DNA of 64,000 nucleotides. Origin: Clostridia bacterium. GTDB taxonomy: Bacteria > Bacillota > Clostridia > Christensenellales > Aristaeellaceae. Below the pieces are notes generated by a model that saw only the letters and a program-made list of their open reading frames with translations, did no database searches and was not told the DNA's origin. Positions 42,301 to 49,983 of the stretch are shown piece by piece (positions within the stretch are counted from its first letter, which is position 1; each line of letters starts with the position of its first letter). The stretch is taken from the NCBI GenBank assembly GCA_017404985.1, contig JAFRBK010000036.1:19861-83860 (forward strand), read 5' to 3'. A program made the translations under genes and the position numbers.

Positions 42301-42993
42301 CTCCGCGTATTCATTTTCCTCCAGCAGCGCCTCGCAGGCCGGCGTCAGCCATACTTCCGCCGCATCCCCAAGGCTTCGCTGGCTGATACAGTCAAACTCC
42401 CGCAGGCTGTCAATCTCGTCGTCGAAGTATTCGATCCGGATCCCCTGGCTCAGGGCCGGAGGATACACATCAATAATCTCCCCCCGGCGGGCATACTGCC
42501 CCTTGCCCTCCACCATGCCGACCCGCTCATAACCCATCCGGTCCAGCCGTTCCGTCAGGGACGCCGGCGGGAACACGTCCCCCGGCTTCAGGCTGACCGT
42601 CAGCGCCCGGAAAGGTTCCGGCCGGCCCATGCGCTGGCTCAGGGCTTCTGCGCTGACGCACAGAAGCTGCACGTTCCCCTGGGTCACCTCAGCCAGGGCT
42701 TCCAGCCGGCGCCAGCTGCTTTCGAGGCTCCCGGCCGCCCGGGTCAGGTCGATCTCCCCGCCGGGCAGGCATGCCCCGCCGCCGGAGAGCTGGCGGATAT
42801 CGTCCGCCGCCCGTGCCGCCTTCAGGTCGTTGTCCATCACCAGCAGAGTCCTCTTTCCCCGCGCGGCAGCCACGCAGGCCAGGGCCGCGGTCAGGGACGG
42901 GTGCAGCCCGGTCAGGGCCAGCGTGGTTCCCTTTTCTGCCCGGAGCAGTTCTTCCAGTCCCGGGAATGTCAGTGCTTGCAGAATTCCGTTCAT
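39337..42993 (-). CDS. mfd: Transcription-repair coupling factor
   Basis: 1218 residues, full length. UvrB-homology modules at the N-terminus (VEGKGQYARRGEIIDVYPP), the polymerase-interacting CarD-like domain (FTDLKVGDYVVHEDHGVGIY), and RecG-like translocase motifs: Walker A LLCGDVGYGKTEV, DEEQ box LLIVDEEQRFG, and QLRGRVGRSNRQAYAY. A C-terminal UvrA-masking domain ends in an Ala/Glu-rich tail. It removes stalled RNA polymerase and recruits UvrA. Overlaps pth by four bases and lspA by four, so pth-mfd-lspA-rluD is one translationally coupled operon. Confidence 0.97.
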   Translation of the reverse strand: MNGILQALTFPGLEELLRAEKGTTLALTGLHPSLTAALACVAAARGKRTLLVMDNDLKAARAADDIRQLSGGGACLPGGEIDLTRAAGSLESSWRRLEALAEVTQGNVQLLCVSAEALSQRMGRPEPFRALTVSLKPGDVFPPASLTERLDRMGYERVGMVEGKGQYARRGEIIDVYPPALSQGIRIEYFDDEIDSLREFDCISQRSLGDAAEVWLTPACEALLEENEYAEASRRMLEAIGEEPPAPAADALLDSLPPLPEDDADAEEFFDAVVAPKAREKAWKEAAENAADLRLGRLRQEAENLESGLPFRRIRAWLPVLTDHLGTVTDWFRPDLVILCEPDKLRTRVEERLQGFSEDLMNAVSRREAVMEQQGLMADWETILRELSPCPRALVTEMLLGLGGIRPDQVFDAGAAGIPGYNGQIRPLKSDLGAWKAQGMRVFLLSGGASRGKRLEESLAELGESVPFREECPELSAGEAAILPLTLSKGFLLKGCGLAVVSDSDIWGEGYRKSKSRKHSGERISTFTDLKVGDYVVHEDHGVGIYRGTTRIQSEGAWRDYLLIQYAGNDKLYVPVEQLERVQRYIGHPGSAPKLNRLGGSEWARQKGKVKESLKTLAFDLRNLYAERSRNTGYAFGPDTAWQREFEDEFPWELTPDQQQSVKEITADMESDRNMDRLLCGDVGYGKTEVSLRAAFKAIVNNKQAALLAPTTILVQQHYNTILKRFHRTGARIDYLSRFRTPKEQKEVLAKLAAGEIDFIVGTHRLLGKDVKFRDLGLLIVDEEQRFGVAHKEIIKNMKRQVDVLTLSATPIPRTLHMSMTGIRDMSLLETPPEERIPVQTAVTEYSDALIRDAILREAGRGGQVYFLYNRVQSIERFYERLRVLVPEVRIGVAHGQMREHQLEDVMMDFYNGNYDVLLCTTIIENGLDVPTANTLIVYDAERFGLSQLYQLRGRVGRSNRQAYAYFTVRPDRILSETAQQRLAAIREFTEFGAGFRIAMRDLEIRGAGNILGPEQHGHLATVGYDMYCKLMEETLAEVSGKSTPRELETRIDLRVDAFLPGDYVAEEKQRMEMYKRIASIVTDEDRADVTDELIDRYGEMPAVVETLLDVSQLRALCNRIGVSAVARGKEGLRMRLDERCVPDPACFLQAIAETDGRLVLSARAPAALTLRNVSADDTECLREALKVMRKLTARLEVLTEAAKEQQAAEAEGKGQEA

Positions 42994-43577
42994 TTGCCTT
43001 TTCCCTGTCCCGCGTGGTTCATCGCGTAATCGATTCCGTGCTCAATCCAGTTCTCCGCCGCCTCGGCCGCCCGGTCAAAGGCCTCTTCCATGGCTGGCTG
43101 TTCCTCCTTCGAATAACGGCTCAGCACCCAGTCCGCCAGGTCCTGCCCGGCCGGCCGGTCCCCTGTGCCGATCCGGATCCGGGGAAAGTCCGTCAGCCCC
43201 GTTTCTTCCACAATGGAGCGCATGCCGTTATGGGTGCCCGGCCCGCCGTTTTTCCGCACCCGGATTCGGGCCGGCGGCAGATCGATATCGTCGTAGATCA
43301 CCATCAGATGGCTCGGATCCGCCCGGTACCGGGCCAGCAGTTTTTTCACGCATTCGCCGCTGTTGTTCATATAAGTGGCCGGCTCGCAGAGAACGATTTT
43401 CCGTCCCGCCTCCGCGATCTCCGCCGTCATGCCCGGCAGCAGCAGCTTTTTCCGGAGCACTGCGCCCCGGCGCGCTGCCAGCCGTTCCAGCACCTCAAAC
43501 CCTGCGTTGTGCCGGGTATGGGCATACTTTTCCCCGGGATTCCCGAGCCCTACAATCAGAAAAACTTCCTTTTCCAT
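42990..43577 (-). CDS. pth: Peptidyl-tRNA hydrolase
   Basis: 195 residues. Releases tRNA from prematurely terminated peptidyl-tRNA. Seen: VGLGNPGEKYAHTRHNAGFE with the catalytic His, CEPATYMNNSGE, VIYDDIDLPPARIRVRKNGG and GTHNGMRSI. ATG at 43577 is the conserved start (MEKEVFLIVGLGNPG); the frame stays open upstream through the opposite-strand asnA gene but is not coding there. pth-mfd is the standard Firmicutes order. Confidence 0.96.
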   Translation of the reverse strand: MEKEVFLIVGLGNPGEKYAHTRHNAGFEVLERLAARRGAVLRKKLLLPGMTAEIAEAGRKIVLCEPATYMNNSGECVKKLLARYRADPSHLMVIYDDIDLPPARIRVRKNGGPGTHNGMRSIVEETGLTDFPRIRIGTGDRPAGQDLADWVLSRYSKEEQPAMEEAFDRAAEAAENWIEHGIDYAMNHAGQGKGK

Positions 43578-43635
43578 TCCTTGCTCCCCAAAAATACCTT
43601 TTGGCGAAGGGCACGCCGTCCCCTTCGCTTCCCAC

Positions 43636-43664
43636 AGTTTCTCACCTTTCCCCGGCCCTGTCAA
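43636..43664 (-). promoter_or_regulatory. Putative promoter of the pth-mfd-lspA-rluD operon
   Basis: Consensus TTGACA, 17 bases, then a poor -10 (GAAACT) on the minus strand, about 59 bases before pth. Confidence 0.45.
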
Positions 43665-43679
43665 GAACAGAAGCAGTAC

Positions 43680-43708
43680 TTCCCTTTCCATCCAAAACAT
43701 GGTATGAT
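43680..43708 (+). promoter_or_regulatory. Putative promoter of asnA
   Basis: A weak -35 (TTCCCT), 17 bases, then TATGAT with an upstream TGG (extended -10) on the plus strand, 34 bases before the asnA start. Confidence 0.5.
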
Positions 43709-43742
43709 TCGCATTGAAATTTTTTCTCCGGGAGGGCTCCAT

Positions 43743-44747
43743 ATGAATCTGATCATTCCGGATCACTATAATCCCGTACTGGATCTTCGGGATACGGAGA
43801 TCGCCATCAAGCTGGTTAAGGACTTTTTTGAAACGGAGCTGGCCAAGGCCCTGAACCTGACCCGTGTTTCCGCCCCGATCATGGTCACCCCCGAAAGCGG
43901 CCTGAACGATAACCTGAACGGCGTGGAGCGGCCCGTTTCCTTTGATATTCTGGAAACCGGGCGCCAGGCGGAAATCGTGCATTCCCTGGCCAAATGGAAG
44001 CGCCAGGCCCTGAAGACCTATGGTTTCTCCATGGGAGAAGGACTGTATACGGACATGAATGCCATCCGTCGCGATGAAATCACCGATAATATCCACTCCA
44101 TCTTCGTCGACCAGTGGGACTGGGAGCGTATCATGGCGCCTGGGGACCGGAACGAGGCCTTCCTTCGGGACATCGTGGAGCGCATCTACCTGACCCTTCG
44201 GAAAACTGAAGGCTATGTCTGCGCCCATTATCCCCATATCCGGCCGGAACTGCCGGACCGGATCACCTTCGTCACCACCCAGGCCCTGGAGGACCGGTAT
44301 CCGGACCTTTCTCCGAAAGAGCGGGAATACAAAGCAGCCAGGGAATACGGCGCTGTATTCCTGATGCAGGTCGGCGGCGCCCTGAAGTCCGGCAAGCCCC
44401 ATGACGGCCGCGCTCCGGACTATGACGACTGGAACCTGAACGGGGATATTCTCCTGTATGATCCGCTGCTGGACATTTCCCTGGAAGTCAGCTCCATGGG
44501 CATCCGCGTGGATCCGGATACGCTCCGGAAGCAGCTGAAAATCCGGAGCTGTGAGGAGCGGGCGGAGCTGCCCTTCCAGAAATCCCTGCTGAACGGGGAG
44601 CTGCCCCAGACCATCGGCGGCGGCATCGGCCAAAGCCGCATGTGCGTTTATTTCCTCCGCAAAGCCCACGTCGGCGAGGTGCAGGCAAGCCTGTGGCCGG
44701 AAGAAGTCGTCAAAGCCTGCCGCAACGCGCACATCCCGCTGCTGTAA
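43743..44747 (+). CDS. asnA: Aspartate--ammonia ligase (ammonia-dependent asparagine synthetase)
   Basis: 334 residues, class II synthetase-like fold; makes asparagine from aspartate, ammonia and ATP. Characteristic stretches: LNLTRVSAPIMVTPESGLND, ERPVSFDILETGRQAEIVHS, MNAIRRDEITDNIHSIFVDQ, and a C-terminal GGGIGQSRMCVYFLRKAHVG. GGGAGG lies seven bases before the ATG at 43743; the frame is open upstream across pth but that is shadow. Monocistronic, divergent from pth. Confidence 0.96.
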   Translation: MNLIIPDHYNPVLDLRDTEIAIKLVKDFFETELAKALNLTRVSAPIMVTPESGLNDNLNGVERPVSFDILETGRQAEIVHSLAKWKRQALKTYGFSMGEGLYTDMNAIRRDEITDNIHSIFVDQWDWERIMAPGDRNEAFLRDIVERIYLTLRKTEGYVCAHYPHIRPELPDRITFVTTQALEDRYPDLSPKEREYKAAREYGAVFLMQVGGALKSGKPHDGRAPDYDDWNLNGDILLYDPLLDISLEVSSMGIRVDPDTLRKQLKIRSCEERAELPFQKSLLNGELPQTIGGGIGQSRMCVYFLRKAHVGEVQASLWPEEVVKACRNAHIPLL

Positions 44748-44762
44748 TCAATTGCTTTCCTG

Positions 44763-44799
44763 AAAAAACGGCGCTGCCTTCTGACAGCACCGTTTTTTT
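44763..44799. terminator. Bidirectional terminator between asnA and the AI-2E-family gene
   Basis: ACGGCGCTG pairs with CAGCACCGT (one mismatch), with six A residues before and seven T residues after, so it can act in both directions for the convergent genes. Confidence 0.85.
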
Positions 44800-45974
44800 C
44801 ATGCTTCGGGTTCCGGAGGAGTCGTCTCCTGAACTGTTTCTTTGTTCTCCGCCGGTTTCCAGCGCTCGCGGAAATACGCCGCAACGGTCCGGATATCCTG
44901 CTTCATTCCCTCAAAGATCCGGCCGCGGATTGCGCCGACCAGCACTGCCATCGCCACCGGGCCGCCAATCAGTCCGATCACGCCACCGACCTTCATGCCG
45001 ACGAACATGCCGATCAGTCCTTGCAGCGGGCTGATGCTCATCACGTTGGACACGATCTTCGGCTCCACCAGGCGGCGCAGGGTCTGCAGCCCCAGGGTCA
45101 GGCCCAGAAGCTGCCATCCCACGGCAGTTTCGCCGTTCAGGAAATAGACCACGGACAGCACAAGATAGAGAAAACCGCTGCCGATCATCGGAATCAGTTC
45201 CATGATTCCGGCCGCCATGGACAGCACGGCCGCATACGGATAATGAAACAGTGCAAGGTATGGCCAGCTGACCACCAGCACCATCAGCCCGAATACGCCC
45301 TGCACCTTCAGGTAGGCCGTCAGGTTCTTCACCGCGCTGTTGGTCAGCTGCGTGGAGGTGGAATCCTGCCTGTGACGCTTGCCGCCCGGCAGATACGCCC
45401 GGATTCCTTCATAGTCCTTCGACACAAAATACAGGGCCATGGCCAGGAAGCTGGTATAGATCACCATGTAGGGCGTACTGGCTGCCAGGTTCACCAGCCA
45501 GGTCAGCAGTTCCTGGGCCAGAACCGGGCCCAGCTCCGTCACCCGGCCGATCATGTTGTCCATCGCGCTCCGAACCCACTTTTCGGAGTCGGGGGAAATG
45601 TTCACGGCGCTTTCCAGAATGCTGTTGGTCAGGTTTCGGATGGCGGCCACCGTGTCTTTGACGATATCTCCGGAATGGTTGACCAGGTCTGTCACCTGGT
45701 CGATCGCGAAGTTAAGGAAGAAAATGAGCATTGCAATTCCAACGGCCAGCATCAGAATGACCAGAATCACGCTGGCCACGGTGCGCTTCATCTTCAGCTT
45801 TTTCTCACAGAAACGAATCAGCGGCTGCAGCATAGCCGCCAGCGGAATCGACAGAATGAAAGGGCTCAGTTTGTCCCAGATGATCGGCACCAGCCAGAAA
45901 GCCAGAAGAATGCCCGCCAGCAGCATGACGCATTTGAACAGAAGCCGCTCTCCCGCTTTTCTTTCCTCACTCAT
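44799..45974 (-). CDS. AI-2E family transporter / YtvI-like permease
   Basis: 391 residues with about eight hydrophobic segments, including LLFKCVMLLAGILLAFWLV and ASVILVILMLAVGIAMLIFF. The conserved C-terminal loop reads SNVMSISPLQGLIGMFVGMK, typical of the AI-2E/UPF0118 family. Family members include TqsA, sodium/proton antiporters and the sporulation protein YtvI; substrate unknown. ATG at 45974 is chosen over upstream starts because GAGGG is eight bases before it. It lies 11 bases after the L,D-transpeptidase gene, so is cotranscribed with it. Confidence 0.85.
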   Translation of the reverse strand: MSEERKAGERLLFKCVMLLAGILLAFWLVPIIWDKLSPFILSIPLAAMLQPLIRFCEKKLKMKRTVASVILVILMLAVGIAMLIFFLNFAIDQVTDLVNHSGDIVKDTVAAIRNLTNSILESAVNISPDSEKWVRSAMDNMIGRVTELGPVLAQELLTWLVNLAASTPYMVIYTSFLAMALYFVSKDYEGIRAYLPGGKRHRQDSTSTQLTNSAVKNLTAYLKVQGVFGLMVLVVSWPYLALFHYPYAAVLSMAAGIMELIPMIGSGFLYLVLSVVYFLNGETAVGWQLLGLTLGLQTLRRLVEPKIVSNVMSISPLQGLIGMFVGMKVGGVIGLIGGPVAMAVLVGAIRGRIFEGMKQDIRTVAAYFRERWKPAENKETVQETTPPEPEA

Positions 45975-45985
45975 GGCGCCGTCCC

Positions 45986-47170
45986 TCATTTCGCTTCCCG
46001 GTTGTTTTTTTCGTTCACCGTATCGATCTCGCTCCGCCTGAGCTGCGGCGCACAGGCAGGGCATCGGGTCAGGTTTTTGTAAGGCTTTTCCTCCAGTTCG
46101 TTGTAAAGGAAGGCAGTCATCGGCTCAAACTTGTCCTTCACCTCGGAGCAGGTCGGCTGGGAATGGTACATCTTGCCGCCGTTTGGATTCCAGTACAGCT
46201 CCAGGTTGTCGTTCGGATAATCCAGCACACGGCCGATTTCATCCCAGATGATGACCTTGGTGCAGGGGGTTTTGTGCAGATTTTTCCACAGCCAGGAAAT
46301 CGAGATTCCCTCCGGCGTGGACCGCCGCTGCACCCGGATGCAGCCGTGGCTGGCCTTCTCCCCCAGATACCGCTCGCAACGCCGGTAATTCCGTTCCTCC
46401 GCGCCGGTGGTCTTGTTCGTCTCAAACAGGCACGGCACCTCATGGATCAAAATGCCGGAATTGATCCGCATGCCCATATCGCAAAAGAGCTCGCCGGCCC
46501 AGAAGCCGCCGGTCCAGCTGACGATCAGAAATTCCCCCGCCGGGGTTTCGGCAAAGGGCGTATCCGCCCGGGGGAAGCCAGTGGAGCAGAGCAGGGTGGA
46601 AAGCAGTTTTCCCTCCTTAAATACATAAAGGCGCTGCTGCAGCTTGTCGATCACCAGTCCATAGGTCTGGTCGACTTCTTTTTCCTCCAGCAGGGAGGTC
46701 TTGACCCATCCCCGGAAGGGCAACGCCCATACCTTGACGGTGGAATCTTCCTCGCAGCTGGAGTACGCTTCAATCTGCGTCCATTCCTCTCCCCGTTCCA
46801 GCACATGGACGCACTGGCTGGCACAGGTCACCACGCCGACAAACTCCTCACAAGACGCATCCGGGTCCTTGCGGACCCGGATCTGTTCGCGCTGGGCGCC
46901 TTTAAGCACGGTCACGGGCTGGGTCAGCACCTTCCAGATCGCTTCCTCGTCCATTTGCCCCATGGGCAGGTTCCAGAAGCAGGGCAGGTGGTCACAGCTG
47001 TGGCCGTTGATTTCATTCGGGGTAAAATATTCGACATCCGTTGCCAGCAGGGTCTCCCCCGCCTCCGGCAGGTCTATCTCTTCAATCAGGTCCGCCTGGG
47101 AAAGGTCCTCCGCCAGCGAAGTGCCGAGCAGCAGCACGGCCGCGGCCAGCGCCGCCCAAAGCCTCTTCAC
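45986..47170 (-). CDS. Secreted L,D-transpeptidase (YkuD) with Cys-rich C-terminal tail
   Basis: 394 residues. Signal peptide (RLWAALAAAVLLLGTSLAE), an SH3-like region at about 85-160, then a YkuD catalytic domain (170-320) with His243 (ILIHEVP) and the active-site KASHGCIRVQ (His275, Cys277). These enzymes form 3-3 crosslinks or tether proteins in peptidoglycan. The last 60 residues form an extra module, MYHSQPT-C341 ... C370-PAC373, resembling the Ada-type metal-binding YHxxxxC...CxxC fold found on some extracellular proteins. GTG start at 47170. It follows the wall-binding protein at 47198 by 27 bases. Confidence 0.9.
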   Translation of the reverse strand: MKRLWAALAAAVLLLGTSLAEDLSQADLIEEIDLPEAGETLLATDVEYFTPNEINGHSCDHLPCFWNLPMGQMDEEAIWKVLTQPVTVLKGAQREQIRVRKDPDASCEEFVGVVTCASQCVHVLERGEEWTQIEAYSSCEEDSTVKVWALPFRGWVKTSLLEEKEVDQTYGLVIDKLQQRLYVFKEGKLLSTLLCSTGFPRADTPFAETPAGEFLIVSWTGGFWAGELFCDMGMRINSGILIHEVPCLFETNKTTGAEERNYRRCERYLGEKASHGCIRVQRRSTPEGISISWLWKNLHKTPCTKVIIWDEIGRVLDYPNDNLELYWNPNGGKMYHSQPTCSEVKDKFEPMTAFLYNELEEKPYKNLTRCPACAPQLRRSEIDTVNEKNNREAK

Positions 47171-47197
47171 CCGGAGGAGCCCCCTTTCATGAAATGC

Positions 47198-49585
47198 TTA
47201 TTTCATCGCCTGGGTGCGGGCCCAGCCGGCATCGATGGTTTCCTGATGGCTGGTGGCATAAGGCCCGATTTTCTCCACCTGTTCCTGGGTTCTCGGGAAG
47301 TGGATACAGGTATGGCCCGCGAAGTTGTTGTCGGTGATATGCTGGGTACCGTGGGGCGAGGAGTGGGTTGACGCCATGTACACCGCCCCGTTGGAGAACA
47401 CCACCCATACCGCTTTCGGGTTCCAGGTGTTGCCGCCGAAGACCTTCAGCATTTTCGCCGTATCGTTGGCGGTCAGCGGTTCACAGTCCGCATGGGCACC
47501 GACGGAGAAAATGTGCACCTGGTAGGATATGCCGCTGCCGAAGTCGTACACGGTGGCATAGGGATAACTCTTCGCCACGCTTTTCACGGAGGTGTACCAG
47601 TTCTCATAGCGCACCTGGGAAGCGGACGGCTTTGCAGTGGAGGTGGTAGCAGATGCCGCCGTTGCGGGTGATGTCGTCGGCGTCGCAGCCTGGCCGTTCT
47701 TGGCGACCGCTGTTCCACTGTTCAGCACGCTCAGGGTCTTGGCGCCGGCCACGCCGTCCGCTTTCAGGGCGTTCGCCCGCTGGAAGGCCATCACGGCTTT
47801 CGCCGTGTTCGTGCCGTAGATGCCGTCAGCCTTTCCGTTCAGGTAACCCATCTGGATCAGCAGCTGCTGAAGCTTTTTGACTTCCGAACCGGTCGAGCCG
47901 CGCCTCATGGTTTCGCCGGGCTTCGCGTCTGTCGCGGCGGCTTTGGCAGAGGTGGCAGAGGTCGATGCCGCTTTCGCGTCGCCTCCGAAGAGCAATTTCT
48001 GGGTTGCCTCGCCGGCGGTTCCGTCCGCCGTCAGGCCGTTGTTTTTCTGGAAATCTTTCACGGCCTCCTCGGTCTTGTCGCCATAGGTGCCATCAGCTTT
48101 GCCGCTCAGGTATCCCAGCTCAATCAGCCGTTCCTGCAGCTGGGTCACGGACGCGCCGGTGTCCCCTTTCTTCAGCGTTGCCCAGATGCCGGTTCCCTCT
48201 TCCCCTGCAGGGGATTCCGTTTCCACCGGCACCGGCGTCGGAGTCGTGCCTTTTTTCAGGGCGTTCTCGCTGAACAGCACTTCATAGGTGCTCTTGCCGG
48301 CCACGCCGTCCGGTTCGAGGCCCATGGCCGTCTGGAATTCCTTCAGGGCCTTGACGCTCAGGTTGCCAAACTTGCCGTCCGTCCTGCTCTTGAAATATCC
48401 CAGCTCCTTCAGCCGCTTCTGGACCGTCTTGGCGTCTTCGCCCTCGCTACCCTTCTTGACAGATACGGTGGGAATCTTGTAGGTCGGAGCCGGCGTCGGC
48501 GTCGGGGTGGCCTTCGGGGCGTCTGCCCGAATGGCCGTATCCGCATAAATCGCCTGCTGGGTTTCGGCGTAGGCCACGCCGTCCTTCTTACTCAGCCCGT
48601 TTTTCTTCTGGAAATTCAGCACGGCAACCTTGGTCGCGCCGTCATAGGTTCCGCTGGGCGTTACCACATATCCGAGCTCCGCCAGCCGTTCCTGCAGTTT
48701 TTTTACGTTTGCCCCGGTGTTGCCCAGCTTCATCGTCTGCCATTTGACCGGGCTCAGGGTTTTGATCTTCGTCGCTGTTCCCTTGGCGTTTTTCGGTTTG
48801 CCGGAGTAGAGGAAAGCCTGGAGGTTGGCGTCCACGATCCCGGTTTCCGGATAGTTGTTCTTTTTCTGGAAGGCGATGACCGCCTTCTCCGTGCCGGCAC
48901 CGAACTTGCCGTCTGCCGTGCCGTTCAGGAAGCCCAGCTCAATCAGCGCATTCTGCAGGGCTTCCACATGCTCGCCGCTGGAACCCTTCTGCAGCACCTG
49001 GTAGGATGCCGCGTCCTCTTCCGGGCTGAGGGTGGGCACCGGGGTCGGCGTCGGGGTTACCTTGGTCTTCACCACTTTTTTCACAGTGATATAATCGGTT
49101 TTGACGTAGCCCTTCGTGCCCTTGTATTCCACGCCGGCCCAGCTTCCGCTGACGGATGTCACGGTAATCTCCGTGCCCCGCGGGATGGTCTTCAGCAGCT
49201 CGCTGCGCACGGATTTGTTCTGCCGCAGGTTCACCTTCGCCGTAGTCACGGTCTGGTAAGGATAGCCGCTGACCGTTTCAACCTGGTCCGGCGCCGGCGT
49301 CACAATCACGGACTTGTCCGTGTTGATATACTGCTTCTGGACATACCCGTCCCGCCCCCTGGCCTTGACGTGGTACCAGCTGCCGGTCATTCCCAGCACC
49401 TGCACCTCCTCACCCTGATCCAGGGTCTCCAGCACCACGGCGTTCGCGTTCGCGGAACGGCGCATCCGCACCGAATCCGTCGTCTTCGTGGTAAAGGGAT
49501 AGCTCAGCGCCGCCAGTGCCACGGAGCACGCCAGTGTAAGAGCCGCGGCTATGATGATCATGCGGCGGAAACGGATTTTCCACAT
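47198..49585 (-). CDS. Secreted SH3 / peptidoglycan-binding multidomain protein with divergent catalytic-type C-terminus
   Basis: 795 residues. Signal/anchor MIIIAAALTLACSVALAAL, two bacterial SH3 domains (about 30-90 and 105-165), then five PG_binding_1 repeats, each with an (L/V)QxxLxxLGY core, between about 200 and 640, separated by Thr/Pro linkers. The C-terminal 130 residues are a conserved clostridial domain ending in PHGT (His745), 12 residues, then HTCIHFP (His758, Cys760). This resembles the YkuD active site (HGT...SHGCIR) but with HTC for HGC, so it may be a diverged L,D-transpeptidase-like enzyme. ATG at 49585 has GGAGG eight bases upstream. First gene of the unit with the L,D-transpeptidase. 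Confidence 0.82.
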   Translation of the reverse strand: MWKIRFRRMIIIAAALTLACSVALAALSYPFTTKTTDSVRMRRSANANAVVLETLDQGEEVQVLGMTGSWYHVKARGRDGYVQKQYINTDKSVIVTPAPDQVETVSGYPYQTVTTAKVNLRQNKSVRSELLKTIPRGTEITVTSVSGSWAGVEYKGTKGYVKTDYITVKKVVKTKVTPTPTPVPTLSPEEDAASYQVLQKGSSGEHVEALQNALIELGFLNGTADGKFGAGTEKAVIAFQKKNNYPETGIVDANLQAFLYSGKPKNAKGTATKIKTLSPVKWQTMKLGNTGANVKKLQERLAELGYVVTPSGTYDGATKVAVLNFQKKNGLSKKDGVAYAETQQAIYADTAIRADAPKATPTPTPAPTYKIPTVSVKKGSEGEDAKTVQKRLKELGYFKSRTDGKFGNLSVKALKEFQTAMGLEPDGVAGKSTYEVLFSENALKKGTTPTPVPVETESPAGEEGTGIWATLKKGDTGASVTQLQERLIELGYLSGKADGTYGDKTEEAVKDFQKNNGLTADGTAGEATQKLLFGGDAKAASTSATSAKAAATDAKPGETMRRGSTGSEVKKLQQLLIQMGYLNGKADGIYGTNTAKAVMAFQRANALKADGVAGAKTLSVLNSGTAVAKNGQAATPTTSPATAASATTSTAKPSASQVRYENWYTSVKSVAKSYPYATVYDFGSGISYQVHIFSVGAHADCEPLTANDTAKMLKVFGGNTWNPKAVWVVFSNGAVYMASTHSSPHGTQHITDNNFAGHTCIHFPRTQEQVEKIGPYATSHQETIDAGWARTQAMK

Positions 49586-49658
49586 ACTCTTTCCCTCCGG
49601 CTGCGGTTTCCGCCCAAATGGGTAGAAAAAACCCGTCAGCATATTGTTACACAGCGTC

Positions 49659-49687
49659 ATTGTACAATGTTTGTCGCAATATGTCAA
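49659..49687 (-). promoter_or_regulatory. Sigma-A promoter of the wall-remodelling unit
   Basis: TTGACA, 17 bases, TACAAT on the minus strand, about 70 bases before the ATG at 49585. It should drive the SH3/PG-binding protein, the L,D-transpeptidase and the AI-2E-family permease. Confidence 0.88.
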
Positions 49688-49698
49688 CGGGATTTTCA

Positions 49699-49983
49699 TT
49701 ATTTTGTAATATTTTTTTCACACATTTTCCATCGGTCGGGTACATCCGGACAGCCCATCCGGACCCGGGCGGCCCGCAGCTCCACATAGCAGCCGCAGGC
49801 TCCGCAGGTCCCCCGGTTCAGCTTTTCGCATTCCTTGCAGGCCCCCAGCCTGCGCTGCCGCTCCCTTTCCGGCGCCCGTTCCCCTTCCGGCAGTCCCGCA
49901 ATCCGTTCCCGGATGGCTGCCGCCAGCGCTGCCTCGTCCGGAATCTCGGCCAGCAGGCAGCGGATGCAGGGTTTTCCGGTCAC
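49699..49983 (-). CDS. Small Cys-rich protein (DUF6171-like)
   Basis: 94 residues, cytoplasmic. Cysteines are arranged as CIRC near the start, CKEC-(x8)-CGACGC in the middle, and single Cys residues near the end, suggesting one or two zinc sites; the family is conserved in Clostridia without a known function. The GTG start overlaps the arabinofuranosidase stop by four bases (GTGA), so translation is coupled. Confidence 0.75.
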   Translation of the reverse strand: MTGKPCIRCLLAEIPDEAALAAAIRERIAGLPEGERAPERERQRRLGACKECEKLNRGTCGACGCYVELRAARVRMGCPDVPDRWKMCEKNITK

